A stretch of DNA of 64,000 nucleotides from Pleomorphomonas oryzae DSM 16300. GTDB lineage: Bacteria; Pseudomonadota; Alphaproteobacteria; Rhizobiales; Pleomorphomonadaceae. The notes beneath the pieces were generated by a model. That model had not been told where the DNA came from, did not search any database, and saw nothing but the letters and a program-made list of their open reading frames with translations. This document shows, piece after piece, positions 51,640-61,408 of this stretch. Where the stretch lies: contig NZ_AUHB01000001.1 of NCBI RefSeq assembly GCF_000422965.1, forward strand, positions 372,001 through 436,000, given 5' to 3'. Numbering within the stretch: position 1 is the first letter of the stretch; each line of letters opens with the position of its first letter. The translations under genes and the position numbers were made by a program.

Positions 51640-53571
51640 ATGACAGACACCCCCAGCGCGGCCAAAACACTCGACCTGATTGCCATTGGCCGAGCCTCGG
51701 TCGATCTTTACGGTCAGCAGATCGGTACCCGCCTCGAAGATATCGGCAGCTTTGCGAAGTCGGTCGGTGGCTGTCCCGCCAACATTTCCGTCGGAACCGC
51801 CCGACTGGGACTCAAGTCGGCGCTGATCACGCGCGTCGGCAACGAGCAGATGGGCCGCTTCATCCTTGAGCAGCTTGCCCGCGAGACGGTGGATACATCC
51901 GGCATCGCCGTCGACCGCGACCGCCTGACGGCCCTGGTGCTGCTCGCCGTGGAAGATGAAGGCGTATCGCCGATGATCTTCTATCGCTCCGACTGCGCCG
52001 ACATGGCTCTTTCGGAAGCCGATATAGACGAGGCGCTGATCGCCAAGAGCCGGTCGATCATCGTCACCGGCACGCACTTCTCTCGCCCGCATTCCGAAGC
52101 GGCGCAGCGCAAGGCGATCGCCCTTGCCAAGAAACACGGCGCCAAGGTGGTCATCGATATCGACTACCGGCCAAACCTCTGGGGCCTTGCCGGCCATGAC
52201 GCCGGCTTCGAACGCTACGTCAAATCCGACCGCGTTTCGGGACTTCTTCGCACCGTTCTCGCCGATTGCGACCTGATCGTCGGCACCGAAGAAGAGATCA
52301 TGATCGCCACCGGCGCCGACAGCGTGCTGGCGTCATTGAAGCTCATTCGCAAGACGAACGCTGGCGCCACCATCGTGCTGAAGCGCGGGGCCATGGGCTG
52401 CATCGTCTACGACGGTCCGATCTCCGACGATCTCGAGGACGGTATCGTCGGCAAGGGTTTCCCAATCGAGGTGTTCAACGTGCTCGGGGCCGGCGACGCC
52501 TTCATGTCGGGCTTCATGAGAGGCTGGCTCAAGGGCGAGCCGCTCGCCACCTGTGCCACCTGGGCCAATGCCTGCGGCGCTTTCGCGGTGTCGCGCCTGC
52601 TCTGCTCGCCGGAATACCCGACCTGGGAGGAGCTCAGCCACTTCCTCAGCCATGGCAGCAGCGAGCGGGCTCTCCGCAAGGATCCAACCCTCAACCACAT
52701 TCACTGGGCGACGACGCGGCGCGGCAGCTATCCGACCCTGATGGCACTGGCCATCGACCACCGCAGCCAGGTGGAGGACCTCGCCCAGGACGCGGCGACG
52801 CTGAAGCGCATTCCCGACTTCAAGGTGCTGGCCGTCAAGGCGGCGCAGCGCGTGGCGGCGGGACGTCCCGGCTTCGGCATGCTGCTCGACGACAAATATG
52901 GTCACAAGGCGCTGTTCGCCGCCGGTGCCGGCAAGGGCCTCTGGGTGGCCAAGCCGATCGAGCTGCCCGGATCGCGCCCCCTCAAGTTCGAATTCAGCCA
53001 GGATATCGGCAGCCGGCTGATCGAATGGCCGCTCGAGCACTGCATCAAGGTGCTCTGCTTCTATCATCCGGACGATCCGGCCGACCTCAAGGCCGAGCAG
53101 ACTGCCAAGCTCACCACCGCCTACGAGGCGGCGCGCAAGGTGGGCCGTGAGATCCTGATCGAGATCATCGCCTCCAAGGCCGGTCCGCTCAGCAACGACA
53201 CGGCGGCAAGGGCGCTGACCGAACTCTATGCCGCCGGCCTCAAGCCGGACTGGTGGAAGCTGGAGCCACAGGCTTCAGAGGTGGCCTGGCAGGCGATCGA
53301 CGGTGTGATCAAGCGCAACGACCCCTATTGCCGTGGCGTGGTATTGTTGGGGCTGGAGGCGCCGATCGAAACGCTGAAGCAGGGCTTTGCCGCTGCCAGA
53401 ACAGCACCATGCGTCAAGGGCTTCGCCGTTGGCCGCACCATCTTCGCCGACGCTGCCAAACGCTGGCTGGCCAATGAGATCGACGACGAGGCGGCCATTG
53501 CCGACATGGCGCAGAAGTTCGGTACGCTTGTTGAGATCTGGTTGTCGCTCGGCGCCTCAAAGGTGGCCTGA
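51640..53571 (+). CDS. iolC: 5-dehydro-2-deoxygluconokinase fused to DUF2090 aldolase-like domain
   Basis: A 643-residue two-domain protein. Residues 1 to about 325 form a PfkB sugar kinase, with GGCPANISVGTARLG and the catalytic NVLGAGDAFMSGFMRG (base Asp286). The rest is a DUF2090 domain with LMALAIDHRSQVEDLAQDAA and GVVLLGLEAPIETLKQGFAA, a class I aldolase-like barrel. Together they would phosphorylate 5-dehydro-2-deoxygluconate and probably split the product, replacing a separate IolJ, which is not seen here. GAGGAAAG precedes the ATG. First gene of iolCDB-mmsA. Confidence 0.93.
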   Translation: MTDTPSAAKTLDLIAIGRASVDLYGQQIGTRLEDIGSFAKSVGGCPANISVGTARLGLKSALITRVGNEQMGRFILEQLARETVDTSGIAVDRDRLTALVLLAVEDEGVSPMIFYRSDCADMALSEADIDEALIAKSRSIIVTGTHFSRPHSEAAQRKAIALAKKHGAKVVIDIDYRPNLWGLAGHDAGFERYVKSDRVSGLLRTVLADCDLIVGTEEEIMIATGADSVLASLKLIRKTNAGATIVLKRGAMGCIVYDGPISDDLEDGIVGKGFPIEVFNVLGAGDAFMSGFMRGWLKGEPLATCATWANACGAFAVSRLLCSPEYPTWEELSHFLSHGSSERALRKDPTLNHIHWATTRRGSYPTLMALAIDHRSQVEDLAQDAATLKRIPDFKVLAVKAAQRVAAGRPGFGMLLDDKYGHKALFAAGAGKGLWVAKPIELPGSRPLKFEFSQDIGSRLIEWPLEHCIKVLCFYHPDDPADLKAEQTAKLTTAYEAARKVGREILIEIIASKAGPLSNDTAARALTELYAAGLKPDWWKLEPQASEVAWQAIDGVIKRNDPYCRGVVLLGLEAPIETLKQGFAAARTAPCVKGFAVGRTIFADAAKRWLANEIDDEAAIADMAQKFGTLVEIWLSLGASKVA

Positions 53572-53645
53572 TCGACCTAGGAATGACGAAGGCAATCGAG
53601 AAGGGGCTGCCGCAACGATGACGGCGCCTACTTCGGGAGGAAGAC

Positions 53646-55499
53646 ATGGCAGGTAAGACAGTGCGGCTGACCGTGGCGCAGGCAACGGTGCGTTTCCTGG
53701 TCAATCAGAAGACCATCATCGATGGAGAGAAGCTGCCGATCTTCGCCGGCTGCTGGGCGATCTTCGGTCACGGCAACGTGGCCGGTCTCGGCGAGGCGCT
53801 CTATCAGGTCCGCGATACGTTTCCGACGCTGCGCGCCCATAACGAGCAGGCGATGGCCCATTCGGCGATCGCCTTTGCCAAGGCGGCCTTCCGTCGCCGC
53901 TTCATGGCCTGCACGACGTCGATCGGCCCCGGCGCGCTCAACATGGTAACGGCTGCCGCCGTCGCCCATGTCAACCGTCTGCCGCTCTTGCTGCTGCCGG
54001 GCGACGTGTTTGCCAATCGCATGCCCGACCCGGTGCTGCAGCAGGTTGAGGATTTCCAGGACGGCACCGTGTCAGCCAACGACTGCTTCCGTCCTGTTTC
54101 CCGCTACTTCGACCGCATCCAGCGGCCCGAGCAGTTGATCCTCGCCCTGCAGCGGACCATGCATGTTCTGACCGACCCGGTCGAATGCGGCCCGGTGACC
54201 CTTGCCATGTGCCAGGACGTTCAGGCGGAAGCCTATGACTGGCCGGAGAGCATGTTCGCGGAAAAGGTCTGGATGCCGAGGCGCGTCCGTCCGGACGAGA
54301 ATGAGCTGGCAACGGCCATCAGTCTTCTCAAGTCGGCCAAGAACCCGATGATCATCGCCGGCGGTGGCGTGCTTTACTCCGAGGCGACCGCCGCGCTTGT
54401 CGCCTTCGCCGAGAAGCATCGCATCCCGGTTTCCGTAACACAGGCCGGCAAGTCGTCGATCGACGAGACACACCCGCTGGCCCTCGGCGCCGTTGGCGTC
54501 ACCGGCACCTCGGCCGCCAATGCGCTGGCCGCCGACGCCGATCTGGTGCTGGCCATCGGCACCCGCTTCCAGGATTTCACCACCGGCTCGTGGGCCCTGT
54601 TCAAGAGTGGCGAGCTCAAGATCGTCGCGCTCAACGTCGCCAGCTACGACACCACCAAGCACAATGCGGCGCCGCTGGTGGCCGATGCGAAGGTCGGCCT
54701 TGAATTGCTGTCGCAGGGGCTAGGCGATTGGAAGGTGCCGCGCGTCGCCGACCGCGCCGCCAAGGAAAAGACCATATGGCTTGAGGCGGCCGGCAAGGCT
54801 CTGGCGCCGACCAACGTCGAGAAGCCGTCCGATGCCCAGGTAATCGGTGCCGTGGCCCGCACGCTCGGCGGCCCGAATTCGGTGGTCGTCTGCGCCGCTG
54901 GCGGTCTGCCCGGCGAACTCGACAAGCTGTGGGTACCGTCGGTGCCGGGCAGCTATCACATGGAATACGGCTTCTCTTGCATGGGCTACGAGATTGCCGG
55001 TGGCATTGGCGTCAAAATGGCCAATCCCAACAAGGATGTCGTCGTGATGGTCGGCGACGGCTCCTACATGATGATGAACTCCGAACTCGCCACTTCGGTC
55101 AGCCTCGGCCAAAAGCTGACGGTCGTACTGCTCGACAATCACGGCTTCGGCTGCATCAACCGGCTGCAGATGGCCACCGGCGGCGCCAACTTCAACAATC
55201 TCTGGCAGGACTGCGTCATGCAGGAACAGCCGCAGATCGACTTCCGTGCCCACGCGGAGAGCATGGGCGCCATCGCCGTCAAAGTGTCGTCGATCTCCGA
55301 GCTGGAAGCCGAACTCGCCAAGGCCAAGACGGCCGACCGTACGACGGTGGTCGTCATCGACACTGATCCGCTGATCACCACCGATGCCGGTGGCCATTGG
55401 TGGGACGTGGCAGTGCCCGAGACGTCGCCGCGCAAGCAAGTCGAGGGCGCACGCGAAGCCTACGAAGTCGCCAAGCGCCTCCAGCGCGTCTTCGACTGA
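53646..55499 (+). CDS. iolD: 3D-(3,5/4)-trihydroxycyclohexane-1,2-dione hydrolase (ThDP-dependent)
   Basis: A 617-residue ThDP enzyme that opens the inositol-derived ring to 5-deoxyglucuronate. The Glu activating ThDP lies in RAHNEQAMAHSAIAFAKAAF, and TTSIGPGALNMVTAAAVAHV follows. The C-terminal diphosphate site is VMVGDGSYMMMNSELATSVS with LLDNHGFGCINRLQ. GGGAGGAAGAC precedes the ATG. Length and motifs are normal for IolD. Confidence 0.95.
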   Translation: MAGKTVRLTVAQATVRFLVNQKTIIDGEKLPIFAGCWAIFGHGNVAGLGEALYQVRDTFPTLRAHNEQAMAHSAIAFAKAAFRRRFMACTTSIGPGALNMVTAAAVAHVNRLPLLLLPGDVFANRMPDPVLQQVEDFQDGTVSANDCFRPVSRYFDRIQRPEQLILALQRTMHVLTDPVECGPVTLAMCQDVQAEAYDWPESMFAEKVWMPRRVRPDENELATAISLLKSAKNPMIIAGGGVLYSEATAALVAFAEKHRIPVSVTQAGKSSIDETHPLALGAVGVTGTSAANALAADADLVLAIGTRFQDFTTGSWALFKSGELKIVALNVASYDTTKHNAAPLVADAKVGLELLSQGLGDWKVPRVADRAAKEKTIWLEAAGKALAPTNVEKPSDAQVIGAVARTLGGPNSVVVCAAGGLPGELDKLWVPSVPGSYHMEYGFSCMGYEIAGGIGVKMANPNKDVVVMVGDGSYMMMNSELATSVSLGQKLTVVLLDNHGFGCINRLQMATGGANFNNLWQDCVMQEQPQIDFRAHAESMGAIAVKVSSISELEAELAKAKTADRTTVVVIDTDPLITTDAGGHWWDVAVPETSPRKQVEGAREAYEVAKRLQRVFD

Positions 55500-55524
55500 G
55501 CCAAGCGCTGAGAAGGAGAATTCG

Positions 55525-56352
55525 ATGCCCAACTCTCATCTCCGTGTCCGGCCCAAGGCTGACCTGGGACTCGTCAGCGAAGTGACGCCGGAAAGCGCCG
55601 GCTGGACTTATGTCGGGTTCGCCCTGCATCGCCTCTCGGCCGGCAAAAGCCTGGCGGCCGAAACCGGCAAGCGCGAAGTCTGCCTGGTGCTGATCTCGGG
55701 CAAAGTTCGCCTTGCCATCGATGGCAAGGATCAAGGCGAGATCGGCGAGCGAATGAACCCGTTCGACGGCGCCCCTTGGGCGGCTTACATACCGGTCGGC
55801 GGACGCTACGAGCTGACGGCCACCACCGACGCCGAGGTCGCCGTCTGCTCGGCGCCCGGCACCGCCGGCTTCCCGGCCAAGCTGATCCCGCCCGGAACCC
55901 ACCAGCAGATCACCCGTGGCAAGGGCTCCAACACCCGGCTCGTCACCAACATCATGCCGGAGAACGACGGTTCCGCCCAGTCGTTGCTGGTCGTCGAGGT
56001 GATCACGCCCGGCGGCAATACCTCGAGCTATCCGCCGCACAAGCACGACCAGGATGACATTCCGGCGGAAAGCCATCTCGAAGAGACCTACTACCACCGC
56101 TTCAACCCGCCGCAGGGCTACGGCTTCCAGCGCGTCTATACCGACGACCGCAGCCTCGACGAGGTGGTGCTGCTTGAGGACGGCGACGTCGTCATGGTGC
56201 CCAAGGGATACCACCCGGTCGCGACCATCCACGGCTACGACAACTACTACCTCAACGTGATGGCCGGGCCGAAGCGGATCTGGAAGTTCCACAACGAGCC
56301 GGCCCACGAGTGGCTGTTTACCGGCCTCGGCACTCCGGCCGCATCGCGCTGA
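55525..56352 (+). CDS. iolB: 5-deoxy-glucuronate isomerase
   Basis: A 275-residue bicupin isomerase making 5-dehydro-2-deoxygluconate. The metal-binding stretch SSYPPHKHDQDDIPAESHLE, YYHRFNPPQGYGFQRVYTDD and VPKGYHPVATIHGYDNYYLN are the KduI/IolB signatures. AAGGAG precedes the ATG at 55525; the longer frame from 55384 runs inside iolD. Confidence 0.95.
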   Translation: MPNSHLRVRPKADLGLVSEVTPESAGWTYVGFALHRLSAGKSLAAETGKREVCLVLISGKVRLAIDGKDQGEIGERMNPFDGAPWAAYIPVGGRYELTATTDAEVAVCSAPGTAGFPAKLIPPGTHQQITRGKGSNTRLVTNIMPENDGSAQSLLVVEVITPGGNTSSYPPHKHDQDDIPAESHLEETYYHRFNPPQGYGFQRVYTDDRSLDEVVLLEDGDVVMVPKGYHPVATIHGYDNYYLNVMAGPKRIWKFHNEPAHEWLFTGLGTPAASR

Positions 56353-56433
56353 ACGTCGCGGCAAGAATTCCCGTCGCCCAGGCATTTGGCTTCAAGGCGA
56401 TCGCAATCCTGAGACAGAACTACGGAGAAGATC

Positions 56434-57978
56434 ATGAACATGGAAATCCTGAAGCATCAGTTCGGCAAGGTCGAGCGTCTCAGGTATCTCGTCGACAACG
56501 AGTGGCGGGTATCGAAGACCACCAAGTACATGCCGGTGATGGACCCCTCGACGGGCAAGCAGATCGCCGAGGCGCCTTGCTGCACCCAGGACGAAGTGGA
56601 TTCCGCTGTCGCGGCCGCCGCCCGCGCCTTCCCGGCCTGGCGCGACACGCCGATCCCCACCCGCATCCAGCTGATGTTCCGCTTCAAGCAGCTGCTCGAC
56701 GCCCATCTCGACGAACTGACCGAACTGCTGGCCACCGAGAACGGCAAGGTTCTGTCGGAAGCCAAGGGCGACGTTCTCAAGGCGATCGAAGTGGTCGAAT
56801 GCGCTTGCTCGACGCACTACCTGATGCAGGGCGATACCTGCATGAACGTGTCGACCGGCTACGACACCGTCTCCTTCCGCGAGCCGCTCGGCGTGTTCGC
56901 CGCCATCGCGCCCTATAACTTCCCGGCCATGATCCCGATGGGCTGGATGATCCCGTTCGCCATCACCACCGGCAATACCGTGGTGCTGAAGGCCGCCTCC
57001 ATGGTGCCGCAGACAGCGAGCCGCATGCTCGAACTGCTGATCGAGGCCGGCCTGCCCAAGGGTGTCGTCAACCTCGTCACCTGCTCGCGTGTCGAGGCCG
57101 ACAGCCTTCTGGTCAACCCGGTCGTCAAGGGCGTCGCCTTCGTCGGCTCGACCTCGGTCGGCCTGCACATCTACAAGACGGCTGCTGCCAACGGCAAGCG
57201 TGTCCAGGCGCTGACCGAAGCCAAGAACCACGCCCTCGTTCTCGAGGATTGCGTGCTCGAGCGCACGGTGCGCGGCATCATCAACTCGACCTATGGCTGC
57301 GCCGGCCAGCGCTGCATGGCCCTGCCGGTGGTCTGCGTGCAGGAGAGCATCGCCGATGAGTTCGTGGCGCTGTTCAAGAAGATCGCCCAGGAACTCAAGC
57401 TCGGCCCGGCCTATGTCGCCGGTTCGCAGCTCGGTCCGGTCATCTCGGCCGGCCAGAAGGAGTCGATCGAGAAGGCGATCCAGCGCGGTATCGACGAAGG
57501 CGCCACGCTGGTGCTCGACGGACGCGGCGTCAAGGTGCCGGGTTATGAGGGCGGCTACTTCGTTGGACCGACCATTCTCGACCATGTCGGCCCGGGCAAC
57601 TATGTCGGCGACGAGGAGATCTTCGGGCCGGTGACGTCGATCAAGCGCGTCAAGGACTTCGAGGAAGGTCTGGCGATCATGAACGCCAACCGCTTCGCCA
57701 ACGGCTCGTGCATCTACACGACCTCCGGCCGTCACGCCCGCGAGTTCGCCAAGCGCACCGATGGCGGCATGGTGGGCATCAACGTCGGCATTCCCGTGCC
57801 CTTCTCGATCTTCCCCTTCTCGGGCCACAAGCAGTCGTTCTTCGGCGACCTGCACACGCTCGGCAAGGATGGCGTCGCCTTCTTCACCGAGACCAAGTCG
57901 GTTACCTCCGTCTGGTTCTCCGAGGAAGACGCCAAGAAGGCCGTCAGCACCTGGGATGGCACGCTGACCCGCAGCTGA
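56434..57978 (+). CDS. iolA: CoA-acylating (methyl)malonate-semialdehyde dehydrogenase
   Basis: A 514-residue aldehyde dehydrogenase converting malonate semialdehyde to acetyl-CoA and CO2 with NAD and CoA; MmsA of valine catabolism is the same family. GVFAAIAPYNFPAMIPMGWM, the cysteine loop GCAGQRCMALPVV (Cys294) and FSGHKQSFFGDLHTLGKDG are characteristic; the Arg after the glutamine loop and lack of the usual Glu base fit the CoA-dependent type. It closes the iolCDB-iolA run, 81 bp after iolB. Confidence 0.94.
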   Translation: MNMEILKHQFGKVERLRYLVDNEWRVSKTTKYMPVMDPSTGKQIAEAPCCTQDEVDSAVAAAARAFPAWRDTPIPTRIQLMFRFKQLLDAHLDELTELLATENGKVLSEAKGDVLKAIEVVECACSTHYLMQGDTCMNVSTGYDTVSFREPLGVFAAIAPYNFPAMIPMGWMIPFAITTGNTVVLKAASMVPQTASRMLELLIEAGLPKGVVNLVTCSRVEADSLLVNPVVKGVAFVGSTSVGLHIYKTAAANGKRVQALTEAKNHALVLEDCVLERTVRGIINSTYGCAGQRCMALPVVCVQESIADEFVALFKKIAQELKLGPAYVAGSQLGPVISAGQKESIEKAIQRGIDEGATLVLDGRGVKVPGYEGGYFVGPTILDHVGPGNYVGDEEIFGPVTSIKRVKDFEEGLAIMNANRFANGSCIYTTSGRHAREFAKRTDGGMVGINVGIPVPFSIFPFSGHKQSFFGDLHTLGKDGVAFFTETKSVTSVWFSEEDAKKAVSTWDGTLTRS

Positions 57979-57985
57979 TCAACCA

Positions 57986-58015
57986 GGCGCGGCGGTTCCC
58001 TCCACCCGCCGCGCC
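57986..58015 (+). terminator. First hairpin after iolA
   Basis: GGCGCGGCGG and CCGCCGCGCC, perfect 10-bp stem, 10-base loop, weak downstream T content. Confidence 0.55.
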
Positions 58016-58042
58016 CTTAAAGGCGCCTGTCCTCCGGCGCTG

Positions 58043-58071
58043 GCCGGCCCCTTGCGGGCCGGCTTTCTTTT
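58043..58071 (+). terminator. Second terminator after iolA
   Basis: GCCGGCCC (58043-58050) and GGGCCGGC (58056-58063) followed by TTTCTTTT. Confidence 0.8.
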
Positions 58072-58157
58072 GGCCCCAACCGCAGCGGGGCGTGTCGCCA
58101 CCTCGGAGAGGTCGTGCTCCTCGCCTATTGGCGCGCCGCTCGCTTCCCGGACGCACA

Positions 58158-58196
58158 AAAATGAAAGCCGAGTCCAACCGACTCGGCTTTCATTTT
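58158..58196. terminator. Bidirectional terminator between iolA and the chemoreceptor gene
   Basis: AAAATGAAAGCCGAGT (58158-58173) and its exact reverse complement (58181-58196) around a 7-base loop, A-run on one side and T-run on the other. It can end both converging transcripts. Confidence 0.88.
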
Positions 58197-58252
58197 CTTT
58201 GATCGTGTCGAACGCGAGAAGAGGACGGCGGCCAGTGTTGGCCGCGCGCCTC

Positions 58253-60640
58253 TCAGGCTGCCATGACGCGGTTTATGAAGCTCTCCACCGCCGACCGCAG
58301 GCGACCGGCCTGTTCGTTCATGTCGTTGGACGCCGCAGAAACCGCCGACGCCGATTGTGAAGTCTCGCCGACCACATGGGTCAGCGCTTCCGTTTCCTCG
58401 GTCGCCGCGCGAGTGCCAGCCGCCGCCCGCTGGGCATTGCTCGAAATCTCCGACGTCGCTGTTCCCTGTTCGGTGACGGCGCTCGAGATGATCATGGTTG
58501 TACGGTCGACATCGACCATGATGTCGGAAATCGAGCGGATGGCGGTGACAGCCTCCGCAGTGGAGACCTGAATGGCGGCGATCTGCGTGGAGATTTCCTC
58601 GGTGGCCTTGGCCGTCTGACCGGCCAAGTTCTTCACCTCCGAAGCCACGACCGCGAAACCCTTGCCCGCCTCGCCGGCGCGAGCCGCTTCGATCGTGGCG
58701 TTGAGCGCCAGAAGATTGGTCTGCTCGGCGATCGCCTTGATCAGCGTCACGACATTGCCGATGCGTTCCGCCGCTTCGGCGAGGCTGACGATGGTCGCGT
58801 CGGTACGCCGCGCTTCTTCGGAGGCTCGACGAGCGACCTGCGTGGCGTTTTCGGTCTGGCGTGCGATTTCGGCGATGGAAGCGGAAAGCTCTTCGGCCGC
58901 CGCTGCCACGGTCTGAACGCCCACAGATGCATCGCCCGATGCCTCGGCGGCGCTGGTGGCCCGCGAACTTGCCTGCTCGGCGATTGAGGCAAGTGCGCGC
59001 GCCGTATCTTCCATCTGATCGGCATTGCCGGAGACGGCAGTCAGCATGGTGGCGATTTCCTGACGGAAATCCTGGATCAATCGTTCGATCGCCTCCTGCC
59101 GGGACGCGCGTCGTTCCTGTTCGGCTTCGGCTTCCGAGGCAAGGCGGTGCCGCTCGATGGCATTGTCGCGGAAGACTTGGACAGCCTTGAGCATGTCGCC
59201 GATCTCATCCCGGCGGCGGCTGCCATCGAGATCGACATCGGTGTCGCCCGTCGCAAGCCGCGCCATGGCTTTGGTCAGCGACACGATCGGCCGCGAAACG
59301 AGTCTCGACATGCCGATGCTGACGGCGAAAGCCAGCAGAAGCGTCGCGGCCGTAATCACCGCCATCAGAGCGTAAGAAGATGTTCTGCTCTGAACGGCCG
59401 ACGCGGCGTGCTGATCGCTGACCGACCGGATGGCTGTCACGGCGGCAGCGGATTGCTGAACCGACGCCTCCCGGGCGGCGCCGAATGCCTTGGTGCCCTT
59501 CACCAGATCGGAAAAGGCATTGCCGAAATTCTGGATGTCGGCGGACGGATCGGCAAGTCCGCTCGCGGCGATCGACTTGCCGGTCTCGATTGCCGTGCCG
59601 AGCATGTTCTCAACGTTGGCTTGGTTGTCGTCCGTCGGGTCCAGCTTGTAACCCGCCGTTTGGATGGTGAGGCCGTCGGCCGTATAACCAAGCGAAATGC
59701 CTTGATCAAAGGTCGTGTTGGCCTTGGTCTTGTTGTCACCGGCCTGCTGCGCGGCCGCCTGCGACGCTTTGCCGAGGTCGCGAGCCGCAGCGACGATGGC
59801 TTCGGTTCCCTTGACGAACGCGTCGATGCCGGCATCGGTCTGTAGCCGTAGCCCCTCGATCTCCGCCGCATCAGTCGCCTTGGTCATTGTCGCCATCAAC
59901 TTGGCAAGCTCGTTGATCGGCTTTGAGGCAAGGCGCATCTGGTCATCGATGGCATCGGAGCTGGCGAAGTTATAAATGCTGCCGATCGCCGTCTTTGCCT
60001 GATCGATCGCCGCCTTGGCGGCGGCGATATCGGCGCTATCGTGGCTTGCAGCATATTGGACCAGCGATGTTCTGGCTTTGACCGCCAGGACCTGTCCTTG
60101 ATAGGCCAGCGCCAGGAACTCCGAAGCCTCTCGCACCTTCGCCTGTTCTGTCGTGGCGAGTTGCTCCATCTCCTGCGATTTCATCTTCGCATCTGATTGC
60201 AGCTTGTGGGCGACCCATTGCAAGGCGGAGACAGATTTATCGACGCTGCCCCAGGCCGTCGCGATGTCCGCTGATGCCTTGACCAGGGCGTCGACCGACT
60301 GCCGGAACGCACCGATCGCCGTATTCGCCGGCTTCAACGTCGGATCGTCCGCCGCCCCTAGACCGGCGATGTCGCCATTTACCTTATCGAGCAGTTCGCC
60401 CGCCTTTTTGGCAGCCTCGAGATCGCGCGTCAGAATGAAGCGGTTGACTGCGTCACCCGCCGCGCCGACGTCGGCCACAGCTGCCGCGGAGCGCGAGGTC
60501 AGGTCAATGGCAAAGCCCAGCCGGCTCAGGCCGAACGCGCCCGCCGCGCCGACAATGGCCGCCAACAAGGCCAGCAATATAAGGCTTGCACCGATTTTCC
60601 GCGTGATGGACTGCCTGGCAAGCGCTTCCCCTCGCTTCAT
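58253..60640 (-). CDS. Methyl-accepting chemotaxis protein
   Basis: A 795-residue chemoreceptor. An N-terminal membrane helix ([20 protein letters not shown]) begins a long helical periplasmic sensor of about 390 residues. The second helix near residue 425 is followed by HAMP ([20 protein letters not shown]) and a signalling hairpin with [20 protein letters not shown] and [15 protein letters not shown]. The size and all-helical character of the sensor fit the HBM type. No CheB/CheR pentapeptide is at the C-terminus. GAGGAGGGG precedes the ATG. Next to the iol genes it could sense inositol, but nothing proves this. Confidence 0.93.
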   Translation of the reverse strand: MKRGEALARQSITRKIGASLILLALLAAIVGAAGAFGLSRLGFAIDLTSRSAAAVADVGAAGDAVNRFILTRDLEAAKKAGELLDKVNGDIAGLGAADDPTLKPANTAIGAFRQSVDALVKASADIATAWGSVDKSVSALQWVAHKLQSDAKMKSQEMEQLATTEQAKVREASEFLALAYQGQVLAVKARTSLVQYAASHDSADIAAAKAAIDQAKTAIGSIYNFASSDAIDDQMRLASKPINELAKLMATMTKATDAAEIEGLRLQTDAGIDAFVKGTEAIVAAARDLGKASQAAAQQAGDNKTKANTTFDQGISLGYTADGLTIQTAGYKLDPTDDNQANVENMLGTAIETGKSIAASGLADPSADIQNFGNAFSDLVKGTKAFGAAREASVQQSAAAVTAIRSVSDQHAASAVQSRTSSYALMAVITAATLLLAFAVSIGMSRLVSRPIVSLTKAMARLATGDTDVDLDGSRRRDEIGDMLKAVQVFRDNAIERHRLASEAEAEQERRASRQEAIERLIQDFRQEIATMLTAVSGNADQMEDTARALASIAEQASSRATSAAEASGDASVGVQTVAAAAEELSASIAEIARQTENATQVARRASEEARRTDATIVSLAEAAERIGNVVTLIKAIAEQTNLLALNATIEAARAGEAGKGFAVVASEVKNLAGQTAKATEEISTQIAAIQVSTAEAVTAIRSISDIMVDVDRTTMIISSAVTEQGTATSEISSNAQRAAAGTRAATEETEALTHVVGETSQSASAVSAASNDMNEQAGRLRSAVESFINRVMAA

Positions 60641-61408
60641 GATCCCCTCCTCGTCAACCAGATGTGCTACCTTTGAAACGGAGCCGGCTTTGCCAACTAA
60701 CTCCAGGTGATGACCACCTGACGCCAGTGCGGGTGCATCTCAAGCACCCTGCCCGGCCAGGAAACACATAGGCCGTTTAGTGATAATATCGGCATATACA
60801 TTCCATTGATGGGCACTCTAGGTGTCTTCGGTTTCCTAAAGGTTATTTTTGGCAGGGGAAATCGCGAGGTAGCACCCCAAAGGCTTCTGCCGATTGTGAC
60901 CTGCTAGAAGTTGGCGTTTGCTGCGTTGGAGAGAGACTCAACAATCAGAGTCAATGTGTCGATTATTGATCATTGTGAAATGAACAGGTCGCGTAGACCC
61001 CGGATTGAATGAGGATCTGTGCTGACATTCTTGCTGTCGGCAACCACCGCGCGACGGGTGAAATTAATCATGAAATTTGCATGGAACCAACCGAGGCCGG
61101 TCGACGTTTGAAGAATATGTGTGGAGTGCGGGGAGCCAACCGGACGTCAATGCGGTCGATGCGCGGCAGCTCTCAGTCTCCGATCACTTGAAACTCGTAT
61201 TCACTGTTCCCATCTCGGGATGGTTAGTTGCGTGTTTTCTGTTGATTACAATGACTTACAAATCGTCGACCACCATCATCAGTTTGGGATACCGGGCCGA
61301 TGCTGATCGAGACGCAACAGAGCGGGGCAAGGTCTCAGCTCGCTTTTCTTCATTCGTTTCCTATGTCGATCCGTTTTGCGGATGACTGGGCAGATTCGGG
61401 AGACCACG
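60641..61408. promoter_or_regulatory. 768-bp control region between chemoreceptor and glycosyltransferase
   Basis: No gene is supported. It holds the chemoreceptor promoter, a GGGTGC-N7-GCACCC inverted repeat near 60731, and an EcfG-like promoter at 61083-61108. Short open frames (61009-61191, 61077-61385) have no family features. The leader from the EcfG site to the glycosyltransferase start would be about 290 bases, unusually long. Confidence 0.5.
61083..61108 (+). promoter_or_regulatory. EcfG-like promoter upstream of the glycosyltransferase
   Basis: GGAAC at 61083-61087, a 17-base spacer and CGTT at 61105-61108. The 17-base spacer is within the known range, although the other sites here use 16. 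Confidence 0.55.

Noticed and set aside
61009-61385. Small plus-strand open frames before the glycosyltransferase
   Set aside because: No Shine-Dalgarno, no recognisable composition, and mutual overlap in different frames.
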